Of a DNA stretch of 64,000 nt, positions 43,104 to 50,900 are shown piece by piece. The notes beneath the pieces were generated by a model that worked only from the letters and a program-made list of their open reading frames with translations, searched no databases and had not been told where the DNA came from. Within the stretch, counting starts at the first letter, position 1. Every line of letters starts with the position of its first letter. The DNA is from Nocardioides panzhihuensis (GTDB taxonomy: Bacteria > Actinomycetota > Actinomycetes > Propionibacteriales > Nocardioidaceae), in contig NZ_JACBZR010000001.1 of NCBI RefSeq assembly GCF_013408335.1, positions 4,689,501-4,753,500 of the forward strand, written 5' to 3'. The position numbers and the translations under genes are program-made.

Positions 43104-44024
43104 TCAGCCGAGTCCGATATCTGCCTTGATCTCCAGCAGTCGCCGCAGCGCCTGGTCGCGGCGCTCGACGAGCTCCTCCGCCGAGGTCCCGTCGAGCTCC
43201 TCGTCGACGCCGTCGACCAGCTTCTCGACCAGAGCAGGCGTGAGCGCGGGATGACCCAGGTCGTCCCACCAGTCGACCATCGGCGGGCCGAGGTGCTCGA
43301 GCACGTGGCCGAGCCCGCCAGGACCGCCGGAGAGGTGCTGGGTCGCGAAGGGGCCGAGCAGCGACCAGCGCAGACCAGGGCCGTCGGAGATCGCGGTGTC
43401 GATGTCGGCGACCGAGACGATGCCCTGGTCGACGAGGTGGTAGGCCTCGCGCCACAGCGCCGCCTGGAGCCGGTTGGCGACGTGGCCGGGCACCTCGCGT
43501 CGGATGTGGATGGGACGTTTGCCCAGGTGGCGCAGGGTCTCCAGGGCAGCGTCGACGGCATCCGACGATGTCGCCGAGCCGCCCACGACCTCGACCAGCG
43601 GCACCAGGTGCGGCGGGTTGAACGGGTGGGCGACGAGCACCCGCTCCGGGTGGTGGGTGCAGGCGTCCTGGAAGGTGCTCGGCATCAGGCCCGAGGAGCT
43701 GCTGGTCAGGAGTACGTCGGGGGCGGCGGCCGCGTCGAGCGCGGCGAAGATCTCGCGCTTGACCTCCAGCCGCTCGGGCCCGCTCTCGAGCACCAGGTCG
43801 GCCTCACGCCCGACCTCGGCGAGGCTCTCGGCGAAGCGAAGCGTGCCTCGCGGCTCGACCAGCGGCGAGTTCGGGATCTGCGCCCGCAGCCGCTCCTCGG
43901 CACCCTCGGCCGGGTCCCAGGCGACCACGTCGAGCCCGTGCTCGAGCCCGAGCACCACCCAGCTGACCCCGATCGCGCCGGTGCCGACGACCCCGAGCGT
44001 ACGAACCTTCTGGCCGCTCCTCAT
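43104..44024 (-). CDS. 3-hydroxyacyl-CoA (or 3-hydroxy acid) dehydrogenase
   Basis: A 306-residue NAD enzyme. The Rossmann motif is GTGAIGVSWVVLG; the catalytic segment contains SSSSGL and AHPFNPPHLVPLVEVV with the expected His. The C-terminal domain reads GPGLRWSLLGPFATQHLSGG and VDWWDDLG, resembling L-carnitine dehydrogenase or lambda-crystallin as much as 3-hydroxybutyryl-CoA dehydrogenase. It overlaps the acetoacetate-CoA ligase stop as ATGA. Confidence 0.88.
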   Translation of the reverse strand: MRSGQKVRTLGVVGTGAIGVSWVVLGLEHGLDVVAWDPAEGAEERLRAQIPNSPLVEPRGTLRFAESLAEVGREADLVLESGPERLEVKREIFAALDAAAAPDVLLTSSSSGLMPSTFQDACTHHPERVLVAHPFNPPHLVPLVEVVGGSATSSDAVDAALETLRHLGKRPIHIRREVPGHVANRLQAALWREAYHLVDQGIVSVADIDTAISDGPGLRWSLLGPFATQHLSGGPGGLGHVLEHLGPPMVDWWDDLGHPALTPALVEKLVDGVDEELDGTSAEELVERRDQALRRLLEIKADIGLG

Positions 44025-46018
44025 GAGCTGCTCCTTCGGCTCAGCGCGCCCGAGGTCGCCAGCGCGACGAACGGGTCCAGGGATGCCGGGTCGGCGAGCG
44101 CGTCCCGGCTGGCGACATCCTCGGGACGTACGCCCTGAAGGATGCGTTTGGCCGGCAGCTCGAGCTTCTTGCCGGTGAGGTTGCGCGGCACCGCGGGCAC
44201 CTCGATCACCTCGTCAGGGATGTGCCGTGGGGAGAGCGCCGACCGCAGCGCGCCCACCAGGCGCGCCCGGAGCTGGTCGTCGAGGCGAGAGCCCTCGTCG
44301 GTGACGACGAAGAGCAGCAGCTCGCCGTTGCCTCCGTCGGGGTCCTCGAGGTGGACGACCAGCGAGTCGGCGACGCCGTCCACCTCCTCGGCGACGCGGT
44401 AGAACTCGGCGGTGCCGAGGCGTACGCCGCCGCGGTTGAGGGTCGCGTCGGAGCGACCCGCGACGTGGCAGCTGCCGTTGTCGTGGAAGAGGATCCAGTC
44501 ACCGTGGCGCCACACGCCGGGATAGTGGTCGAAGTAGGCGCTCCGGTAGCGCGACCCGTCGTCATCGCCCCAGAAGCCGACCGGCATCGAGGGCATCGGC
44601 GAGGTGATCACCAGTTCACCGAGCTCGCCGGTGACCGGGCGGCCGGACTCGTCGAACGCGTGGGCGTCGACACCGAGGCAGCGACCGGAGATCTCGCCGG
44701 CGTAGACCGGGAGCAGCGGGTTGTTCTGAACGATGCCGGAGCAGACGTCGGTGCCGCCGCTGCCGACGTTGATCTGGGCGCCCGGGAGCTGCTCCCGAAG
44801 CCAGGCATAGCCCTCGGGCGGGAGTGGCGCTCCGGCCGAGCCGAGGACGCGAACCCGCAGCTCACCAAGGGTTCTGAGGTCGACGCCCTCCTTGCGGCAG
44901 GCCATCACGAACCCGGGGCTGGCACCCATCACGGTCGCTCCCGTCTCGGCCGCGAGCCGCCACTGCCAGGTGAGGTCGGGGTGCATCGGGTTGCCGTCGA
45001 CCATGACGATCGAGGAGCGGACCAGCAGCGAGGAGACCAGGGCGTTCCACATCATCCAGGCGGTCGTGGAGAACCAGAGCATCCGGTCCTCGGGTCCCAT
45101 GTCCCACGACAGCCCGTGGTTCTTGAGGTGCTCGAGCAGGACGCCGCCGTGGCCGTGGACGATCGCCTTCGGGCGACCCGTCGTGCCGGAGGAGAAGAGC
45201 ACCACGAGCGGATGGTCGAAGGGCACCGGCTCGAAAGCGATCTCGGCGCCCTCCTCCGCGGCGAGAAGGGCGGTCCAGGAGAGCGCGTCGTCGACGCGAT
45301 GCGGGCCGTACTCGACATCGATCACGTGGCGCACCGACGGCAGCTCGGCCCGGATCTCGGCCACCTGCTCGCGCCGGTCGATGTCCTTGGCGCCATAGCG
45401 GTAGCCGCCGGCGACCAGCAGCACGACCGGCTCGATCTGGGCGAAGCGGTCGATCACGCTGCGCGGACCGAACTCGCTCGCGCAGCTCGCCCAGGTCGCG
45501 CCCAGGCTGGCGGTGGCGAGGTAGGCGACCAGGGCTTCGGGGATGTTGGGGAGATAGCCGGCGACGCGGTCGCCGCGGCGTACGCCCAGCCTGATCAGCG
45601 CCGCCCGCGCCCGGGCCACCTGGTCGCGCAGGTCGCCGAAGGTCAGCTCGACGTCGTCACGGGTCTGCGAACGGCCGAGCACGGCGACCCGGTCGAGATC
45701 CTCGTCGGCGCCGAGCGCGTGCTCGGCATAGTTGAGCAGCGCGCCCGGAAACCAGCGCGCCCCCGGCATCTCTCGGGAGGTCAGGACGGCGTCGTACGCA
45801 GCATGGCTCCGCACCCCGAAGAACTCCCACACCGCCGACCAGAAGCCGTCGAGGTCGGTCACCGACCAGCGCCACAGCTCGTCGTGGTTGGTCATCTCCA
45901 GGCCGCGCTCGCGGGCGAGCCAGGCCAGGAACTCACCGACGCGGGAGGTGGAGAGCACGTCCGTCGGCGGCGTCCAGACGATGTCGCCCTGCTCGATCTG
46001 CTGCTGGGTCGCGCTCAC
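44021..46018 (-). CDS. Acetoacetate-CoA ligase
   Basis: A 665-residue ANL enzyme with the extra N-terminal domain typical of acetoacetyl-CoA synthetases (DELWRWSVTDLDGFWSAVWEFF). The ATP loop is FSSGTTGRPKAIVHGHGG; the C-terminal Lys is in RNLTGKKLELPAK. It turns acetoacetate or a related 3-oxo acid into its CoA ester. The GTG start overlaps the crotonase stop. Gene context suggests that it activates the product of the neighbouring 3-hydroxy acid dehydrogenase. Confidence 0.9.
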   Translation of the reverse strand: MSATQQQIEQGDIVWTPPTDVLSTSRVGEFLAWLARERGLEMTNHDELWRWSVTDLDGFWSAVWEFFGVRSHAAYDAVLTSREMPGARWFPGALLNYAEHALGADEDLDRVAVLGRSQTRDDVELTFGDLRDQVARARAALIRLGVRRGDRVAGYLPNIPEALVAYLATASLGATWASCASEFGPRSVIDRFAQIEPVVLLVAGGYRYGAKDIDRREQVAEIRAELPSVRHVIDVEYGPHRVDDALSWTALLAAEEGAEIAFEPVPFDHPLVVLFSSGTTGRPKAIVHGHGGVLLEHLKNHGLSWDMGPEDRMLWFSTTAWMMWNALVSSLLVRSSIVMVDGNPMHPDLTWQWRLAAETGATVMGASPGFVMACRKEGVDLRTLGELRVRVLGSAGAPLPPEGYAWLREQLPGAQINVGSGGTDVCSGIVQNNPLLPVYAGEISGRCLGVDAHAFDESGRPVTGELGELVITSPMPSMPVGFWGDDDGSRYRSAYFDHYPGVWRHGDWILFHDNGSCHVAGRSDATLNRGGVRLGTAEFYRVAEEVDGVADSLVVHLEDPDGGNGELLLFVVTDEGSRLDDQLRARLVGALRSALSPRHIPDEVIEVPAVPRNLTGKKLELPAKRILQGVRPEDVASRDALADPASLDPFVALATSGALSRRSSS

Positions 46019-46812
46019 TGGTCCGTCACCTTCTTGGCCCTGCCGTCGAGGAAGTCCTGCATCCGACCTTTGGCGTCGTCGGTCCCCTGCGCGATCGCGG
46101 CCATCAGCGACTCCATCAGGAAGCCGTCACGGGGGTTGGCCTCGGCGATGCGCGGCAGCGCCTGCACGACGGCGAAGTTGGTCTGCGGCGCGTTCTGGGC
46201 GATCCGGCCGGCCAGCTCGAGGGCGGTCTTGCGGCCGGTGCCGTCGGCGACCGCGTACTGGCTCAGGCCGAGTCCCAGCCCCTCCTGCGCGTCGTAGCGA
46301 CGGCCGGTCAGCATCATGTCGGCCATCCGGGAGACCCCGATGAGCCGTGGGACGCGCACCGAGGCACCGCCGCCGACGAAGAGCCCGCGCTGCCCCTCGG
46401 GCAGAGCGTAGAAGGTGGACTCCTCCGCAACCCGGATGTGCGCGGCGGCGGCCAGTTCAAGGCCGCCTCCGACCACGGCGCCCTTCAGCGCCGCCACGAC
46501 CGGGACGGGCCCGAACTCGATCTTCTCGAAGACCCGGTGCCACATCCGCGAGTGGGTGACTCCGGCGAGGGTGTCGCGCTCGGTCATCTCGGACAGGTCG
46601 AGCCCGGCGCAGAAGTGGTCGCCGTCCGCGTCGATGACGACGGCGCGTACGTCCGGCTCGAGGCCATCGAAGAACCGCTCGATCCCGAGCACCGCCTCAT
46701 CGCTGAGCGCGTTCCGCTTCGCGGGACGGGCGAGGGTCAGCACCGCGATGTCGTCGACGCGCTCGGCGCGCAGGGCATCGGGCAACGCCGACCATGGGGA
46801 GGTTCCCAGCAT
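46015..46812 (-). CDS. Enoyl-CoA hydratase/isomerase (crotonase) family protein
   Basis: A 265-residue crotonase. Oxyanion-hole motifs are HFCAGLDLSEM and ALKGAVVGGGLELAAAAHIRVA. It either hydrates an enoyl-CoA or performs a related CoA-ester reaction. The second ATG at 46812 is preferred, as it stands 6 bases from AGGAG; the first is at 46815. It is the first gene of the operon running down to the amidohydrolase. Confidence 0.9.
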   Translation of the reverse strand: MLGTSPWSALPDALRAERVDDIAVLTLARPAKRNALSDEAVLGIERFFDGLEPDVRAVVIDADGDHFCAGLDLSEMTERDTLAGVTHSRMWHRVFEKIEFGPVPVVAALKGAVVGGGLELAAAAHIRVAEESTFYALPEGQRGLFVGGGASVRVPRLIGVSRMADMMLTGRRYDAQEGLGLGLSQYAVADGTGRKTALELAGRIAQNAPQTNFAVVQALPRIAEANPRDGFLMESLMAAIAQGTDDAKGRMQDFLDGRAKKVTDQ

Positions 46813-46832
46813 CATGAACTCCTCTTGATTGA

Positions 46833-46843
46833 CAGGAATCCTG
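46833..46843. promoter_or_regulatory. MarR-type operator between MarR and the crotonase operon
   Basis: CAGGAATCCTG lies in ATTGACAGGAATCCTGAT (46828-46845), an exact inverse copy of 40580-40597. It is placed between the divergent starts and close to the crotonase ribosome site. Confidence 0.7.
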
Positions 46844-46896
46844 ATAATCGCAGAAGTAGGCGCCTCTCGCAAGCGCAGCGATGCTTGAATGACCGC

Positions 46897-47316
46897 ATGA
46901 CCGACGCACCCCTGCTGCTCTACGTCGTCAAGCAGCTCGAGCTCGCCACCCGAGCCCGCCTCGACGCCGTCCTGAAGGAATCAGGGGTCACCGCCCTGCA
47001 GTACACCGCCCTCTCGGTGCTCGAGCGCCGCCCCACGATGAGCGCCGCCGACCTGGCCCGCGCCTCGTTCGTACGCGCCCAGTCCGCCGCCGATCTCATC
47101 GGTGCCCTCGAGCGCCGCGGCCTCATCGAGCGCCGCACCGACCCCGACAACCGGCGCCGCATGCTGATCAGCCTCACCACCGAGGGCCGCACCTTGCTCG
47201 ACACCTACGACCCGCGCGTCGAAGAGCTCGAGGAGCAGATGCTGGCCGAGCTCGGACCCGAGGACCGAGAGTCGTTCCGTACGTTCCTCGACACCGCCCG
47301 CCGGGCGCTGTCTTAG
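46897..47316 (+). CDS. MarR family transcriptional regulator
   Basis: A 139-residue winged-helix repressor: LQYTALSVLERRPTMSAADLARASFV, then VRAQSAADLIGALERRGLIERR and the DPDNRRRMLISLT wing. It is transcribed away from the catabolic operon and is the likely owner of the shared CAGGAWTCCTG operators. Ligand could be a CoA ester or acid of this pathway. Confidence 0.9.
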   Translation: MTDAPLLLYVVKQLELATRARLDAVLKESGVTALQYTALSVLERRPTMSAADLARASFVRAQSAADLIGALERRGLIERRTDPDNRRRMLISLTTEGRTLLDTYDPRVEELEEQMLAELGPEDRESFRTFLDTARRALS

Positions 47317-47360
47317 GGACCTTCGCTCACCATCTCCGACCCTACGGCCGCCCGGCGAGC

Positions 47361-48209
47361 TCAGGTGGCCGACGGGCGAGGAGCAGTGGTCGCACGGGTC
47401 GCGTGAAGGCTGCCGAGCATCGAGAGCGCATCGGCGCTGGAAGTGCCAGGGACGGCGGTCGCGACCGTGAGCTGCTGCCCGGGGGCATCGCGTACGTCGA
47501 AGGTCTGGTAGGTCAGCGCGATCCGGCCGACCTCAGGATGGTTGATCACCTTGTGGGTGACGGCGAGGCCGGCCACGGTCTGGTCGGCCCACAGAGTCGC
47601 GAAGTCCGGGGACGACGCGCGCAGCTGGTCGATCAGAGGCAGCAGGTCCGGGTGCGGTCGTGCGTACCCGACGCCGAGTCGGAGCGCGCTGACGCCGGCT
47701 CGCGCGACCTGCTCCCAGTCGTCGAAGTACTTACGAGCCCCGGGCTCGACGAACAGGAAGCGCATCGCACCACGCTCGAGCTGCTGAGGCCCGAGCAACT
47801 CCCGGGCCGTGGGGTTGGCGGCGATGATCCGGAAGACCGGATCGACGACGTACGCGGCTGCTTGAGGGAAGGCGTCGAGAAGCACGTTGAGCTCGGCGCT
47901 GACCTGTCCGCCGATGCCCTGGGAGCCGGGCGAGAGGCGGGCCAGGCGAAAGAGGTGGTCGCGGGCGTCGGCGCTGAGCAGGAGAGCGACCGAGAGGGTC
48001 TCCACCACGGATGCCGTCGGGGCCCGTTCACGGCCCTGCTCGAGCCGGGCGTAGTAGTCGGCGCTGACTCCGGCGAGCACCGCGACCTCTTCCCGGCGCA
48101 GGCCCGGCACCCGACGCACGCCGACATCGGGGAGGCCGACGTCCCCGGGACTGATCCTGGCGCGCTGGGCTCGGAGGAACTCACCGAGCGGGGTGGGAGC
48201 CGCAGCCAT
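47361..48209 (-). CDS. XRE-HTH regulator with MmyB-like ligand domain
   Basis: A 282-residue protein. The N-terminal HTH is PGLRREEVAVLAGVSADYYARLEQGR (in shorter pieces, PGLRREEVAVLAG and SADYYARLEQGRE). The C-terminal part has the MmyB-like pattern (AAYVVDPVFRIIAANPTARELLG, GRIALTYQTFDV). Members bind fatty acids or related ligands. It lies 10 bases behind the VOC gene in the same operon. Confidence 0.88.
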   Translation of the reverse strand: MAAAPTPLGEFLRAQRARISPGDVGLPDVGVRRVPGLRREEVAVLAGVSADYYARLEQGRERAPTASVVETLSVALLLSADARDHLFRLARLSPGSQGIGGQVSAELNVLLDAFPQAAAYVVDPVFRIIAANPTARELLGPQQLERGAMRFLFVEPGARKYFDDWEQVARAGVSALRLGVGYARPHPDLLPLIDQLRASSPDFATLWADQTVAGLAVTHKVINHPEVGRIALTYQTFDVRDAPGQQLTVATAVPGTSSADALSMLGSLHATRATTAPRPSAT

Positions 48210-48219
48210 GGCCGCCACT

Positions 48220-48615
48220 CTAGTGTCCGGCGACCGGCGGATGCTCGGCCACGCAGAACGCGTTGCCCTCCGGGTCGGCCAGGGTGGTCCACTGGACATG
48301 CTCGTACTCCTCGAGCACGTCCCACAGGTGAGTGGCGCCACGATCGAGCAGCCGGTCGACCGTGGCGACACGGCTGCCCCACGGGACGGTCAGGTCCAGA
48401 TGGGACGCGGCGCGGTCCGGCCGGGGTCCGGTCATGGGCTGGAAGAACATGGCGAAACCGCCATCGTGCGCCGCGGGCATGTAGACGTGGTCACCCGAGA
48501 CCGCCGGCGTACCACCGGTGACCTCGGCCCAGAAGGCAGCGAGGGCCTGCGGGTCCTCGGCCTCCATGTTGATGGCTCCCAGGGTGACGGGCGGGATGGG
48601 CAGAGGATTCGTCAT
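48220..48615 (-). CDS. VOC family (glyoxalase-fold) protein
   Basis: A 131-residue protein with two beta-alpha-beta-beta-beta motifs typical of the vicinal-oxygen-chelate fold: LGAINMEAEDPQALAAFWAEVTGG and HLDLTVPWGSRVATVDRLLDRGA, ending LADPEGNAFCVAEHP. Possible ligands are His in HLDL and Glu near EGNAF. The ATG at 48615 follows GGAG. Function unknown; redox or antibiotic modification are typical of this family. Confidence 0.85.
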   Translation of the reverse strand: MTNPLPIPPVTLGAINMEAEDPQALAAFWAEVTGGTPAVSGDHVYMPAAHDGGFAMFFQPMTGPRPDRAASHLDLTVPWGSRVATVDRLLDRGATHLWDVLEEYEHVQWTTLADPEGNAFCVAEHPPVAGH

Positions 48616-48650
48616 GGGTGCTCCGTAGTCACGTGTCGATGTGGCTTGGC

Positions 48651-48992
48651 TCAGGTGAGGTCGGCGGTGGCGTTGGCGATCCGCTCGCCGTCGAACGTCA
48701 GGTCGAAGGTCCCACCGGTCTGTCCCCCGGGGAAGTCGCCGGTGAAGTCGACCTCGACGTGCAGCAGTCCGCCGCGGGCCTCGGTGCCGAGCAGCCGGGT
48801 CCGGGTGTTGTAGCCGATGAAGTAGGACCGGAAGTACTCCGCGATCTCCCCGCGGCCGTTGAACTGCCGACCCACCGAGGGGTCGTCGAGCACAGCGTCC
48901 TCGTTGAAATGCGCCAGATAGCGCATCAGGTCGTGGCTGTCGGTGGCGGCGATCCAGTCCTCGACGACCGCGTGCTGCTCGGTGATGGTCAT
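48651..48992 (-). CDS. NTF2-like (SnoaL-type) protein
   Basis: A 113-residue small alpha+beta-barrel protein. VVEDWIAATDSHDLMRYLAHF and DAVLDDPSVGRQFNGRGEIAEYF match the SnoaL/nuclear-transport-factor-2 fold. GGAAGGGG precedes the ATG at 48992. It sits at the head of the VOC/XRE operon. No enzymatic role is assigned. Confidence 0.82.
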   Translation of the reverse strand: MTITEQHAVVEDWIAATDSHDLMRYLAHFNEDAVLDDPSVGRQFNGRGEIAEYFRSYFIGYNTRTRLLGTEARGGLLHVEVDFTGDFPGGQTGGTFDLTFDGERIANATADLT

Positions 48993-49061
48993 GGCGACCC
49001 CTTCCTTCGATCGGGCCTCGTGCCTGATGTGTCCGAGTCTGTGCGTCAGATCGAGGCGGCA

Positions 49062-49082
49062 CCAGGGTGCAGCGCACCCTGG
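49062..49082. terminator. Perfect 9-bp inverted repeat between TetR and NTF2-like genes
   Basis: CCAGGGTGC-AGC-GCACCCTGG lies 30 bases past the TetR stop and 70 bases before the NTF2-like start (both on the minus strand). It is either a terminator for the TetR gene or an operator for the next operon. Confidence 0.45.
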
Positions 49083-49111
49083 CTCGGCGTGCGGCCCCCC
49101 CGAGGTCGGCG

Positions 49112-49699
49112 TCATTCACCGACGACGGCGTGCTCGATGAGCACCTCTGCGGCCGCCCGGGCCTGCTCGTACGGGGCCGCGCTGCTGAGCACCGCTGCTC
49201 GGGCGCTGGCACCGTCGAAGAGGACCGACAGCTGACCGGCGAGTGCCTCCGGGTCCGAGGCGCCGGCCTGCCGAGCGATGTCGACGACCTGCTCGGCGAA
49301 CCGACGCTTGTGGTCGGCGACGAACTCGCGGACCGGGTGAGTCGTGTCGGCGATCTCGACCGCCGTGTTGCTGAAGAGACAGCCACGAAGAGGGAACCCG
49401 GGCGCCGGCGCGGCGAAGAGCGCCAGGAGCCGCTCCCGAGGTGTGAGGTCCGTACGCTTGAGGGCCAGCTCGTTGCCCAGCACCTCTTCATCCTGGAACC
49501 GACGCAGGCAAGCCTCGATCAGCTCGTCCTTCGTCGCGAACTGCTGGTAGAGAGTCCGCTTCGACACATGAGCCGACGCGGCCAGCTCTGCCATACCGGT
49601 GGCGTTCACGCCCTGGCCGTAGAACAGCTCCTCGGCTGCGGCCAAGATCCTCTCGCGCGCGCCCCGGCCGCCCTCGCGCACCGTCGGTGTGTTCTCCAT
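49112..49699 (-). CDS. TetR/AcrR family transcriptional regulator
   Basis: A 195-residue repressor with an HTH at about residues 15-60 (RERILAAAEELFYGQGVNATGM, SAHVSKRTLYQQFATKDEL) and a C-terminal domain resembling the TetR_C_16/33 group (GCLFSNTAVEIADTTHPVREFV). It is divergent from the aldo/keto reductase gene with two operators between them. Confidence 0.9.
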   Translation of the reverse strand: MENTPTVREGGRGARERILAAAEELFYGQGVNATGMAELAASAHVSKRTLYQQFATKDELIEACLRRFQDEEVLGNELALKRTDLTPRERLLALFAAPAPGFPLRGCLFSNTAVEIADTTHPVREFVADHKRRFAEQVVDIARQAGASDPEALAGQLSVLFDGASARAAVLSSAAPYEQARAAAEVLIEHAVVGE

Positions 49700-49707
49700 C
49701 CCCCGAT

Positions 49708-49773
49708 GGTACCGATCGGTTTACTTCACCGCCACCTGCTGCTAGCGTCGCTGGTAAGACGATCGGTTTACCA
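49708..49773. promoter_or_regulatory. Twin TetR operators between TetR and aldo/keto reductase
   Basis: GGTACCGATCGGTTTAC (49708-49724) and TGGTAAGACGATCGGTTTAC (49752-49771, completed by CA to 49773) share CGATCGGTTTAC. The second has near-perfect symmetry, TGGTAA...TTACCA around CGATCG. The centres are 47 bp apart, one near each divergent start. Confidence 0.7.
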
Positions 49774-49789
49774 GCGAGGAAAGCATCTG

Positions 49790-50845
49790 ATGCGCTACAC
49801 CAGCTTTGGTCGACAGGCCGGCCTACGGGTCTCCGAGTACGCCCTGGGAACGGGCAACTTCGGCACCGAATGGTCCAGCGGGACCCCTGCCCCTGAGGCG
49901 AGGGCGATCTTCGACCGATACGCCGACGCCGGAGGCACATTCCTCGACACCGCCGCGATGTACCAGGGCGGACAGTCCGAGGTCATGCTCGGCGATCTTC
50001 TCACCACGACTCGCGACCACTTCGTGCTCTCGTCGAAGTACGGGCTCGGCAATCCCGAGGCCCCCGATCGCGCCAACCACGGCACCACCCGGAAGGCGAT
50101 GATCTCCTCGGTCGAAGCCAGCCTCAAGCGACTCAAGACCGACTATCTGGACATGTTCTGGGTCCACTTCCCCGACCAGTACACGCCGATCGAGGAGATC
50201 CTGCGCGGGCTGGACGACCTGGTCCGGAGCGGGAAGATCCATCACGGCGCCCTGTCGAACTACCCGGCCTGGAAGGTCTCGCTGGCCGTCAGCCAGGCGG
50301 ACCTGCGCGGCTGGTCACCCATCGTCGGCGTACAGATGGAATACAGCCTGGCCGAGCGCAGCGCCGAGCGGGAGCTGCTGCCGATGGCAGAGTCGCTCGG
50401 ACTCGCCGCGAACCTGTGGTCACCTCTGGCCGGCGGGTTGCTGACCGGCAAGTACCGCACGAGCGGCGAGGGACGCATGACCGATCCGGCCCGCATCAGT
50501 CCCACCGAGTCGACCGACCAGCGGACCGCGGTCATCGACGCGGTGCTGGCCGTCGCAGCCGAGACCGGTCGGAGCGCCGCCCAGGTCTCGATGGCGTGGC
50601 TCCGCGCACGCGGTGACCGCTCGACCACAGCTCTGGTCCCCATCATCGGGCCGCGGACGATGGACCAGCTCACTGACTACCTCGGCGCGCTGGACCTAGA
50701 CCTGACCCCGGAGCAGTACGCGCGCCTCACCGACGTGAGCGCACCGAGCATGGGCGTACCGCACGAGATCAATACCACGATCCAGGCACCGATGCTCGGC
50801 GACGACCCCCACCGATTCATCCTGCCGACCACGCCCGTGGCCTGA
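49790..50845 (+). CDS. Aldo/keto reductase
   Basis: A 351-residue NADPH-dependent (beta/alpha)8 reductase. The catalytic set is Asp53 and Tyr58 (FLDTAAMYQGG), Lys83 (SSKYG) and His126 (WVHFPD). The C-terminal cofactor segment contains VPIIGPRTMDQLTDYL. GAGGAAAG precedes the ATG at 49790. It is most likely repressed by the divergent TetR. It resembles oxidoreductases acting on small carbonyls. Confidence 0.92.
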   Translation: MRYTSFGRQAGLRVSEYALGTGNFGTEWSSGTPAPEARAIFDRYADAGGTFLDTAAMYQGGQSEVMLGDLLTTTRDHFVLSSKYGLGNPEAPDRANHGTTRKAMISSVEASLKRLKTDYLDMFWVHFPDQYTPIEEILRGLDDLVRSGKIHHGALSNYPAWKVSLAVSQADLRGWSPIVGVQMEYSLAERSAERELLPMAESLGLAANLWSPLAGGLLTGKYRTSGEGRMTDPARISPTESTDQRTAVIDAVLAVAAETGRSAAQVSMAWLRARGDRSTTALVPIIGPRTMDQLTDYLGALDLDLTPEQYARLTDVSAPSMGVPHEINTTIQAPMLGDDPHRFILPTTPVA

Positions 50846-50852
50846 CGGCGAG

Positions 50853-50884
50853 GCCCCACCGCCGCCTTGGGCGGGCGGTGGGGC
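50853..50884. terminator. Terminator between aldo/keto reductase and azt locus
   Basis: GCCCCACCGCC and GGCGGTGGGGC form an 11-bp stem with a 10-base loop between convergent genes, 8 bases past the reductase stop and 17 bases before the aztD-like stop. Confidence 0.75.
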
Positions 50885-50900
50885 GAGAGGGGTGGCGGGC

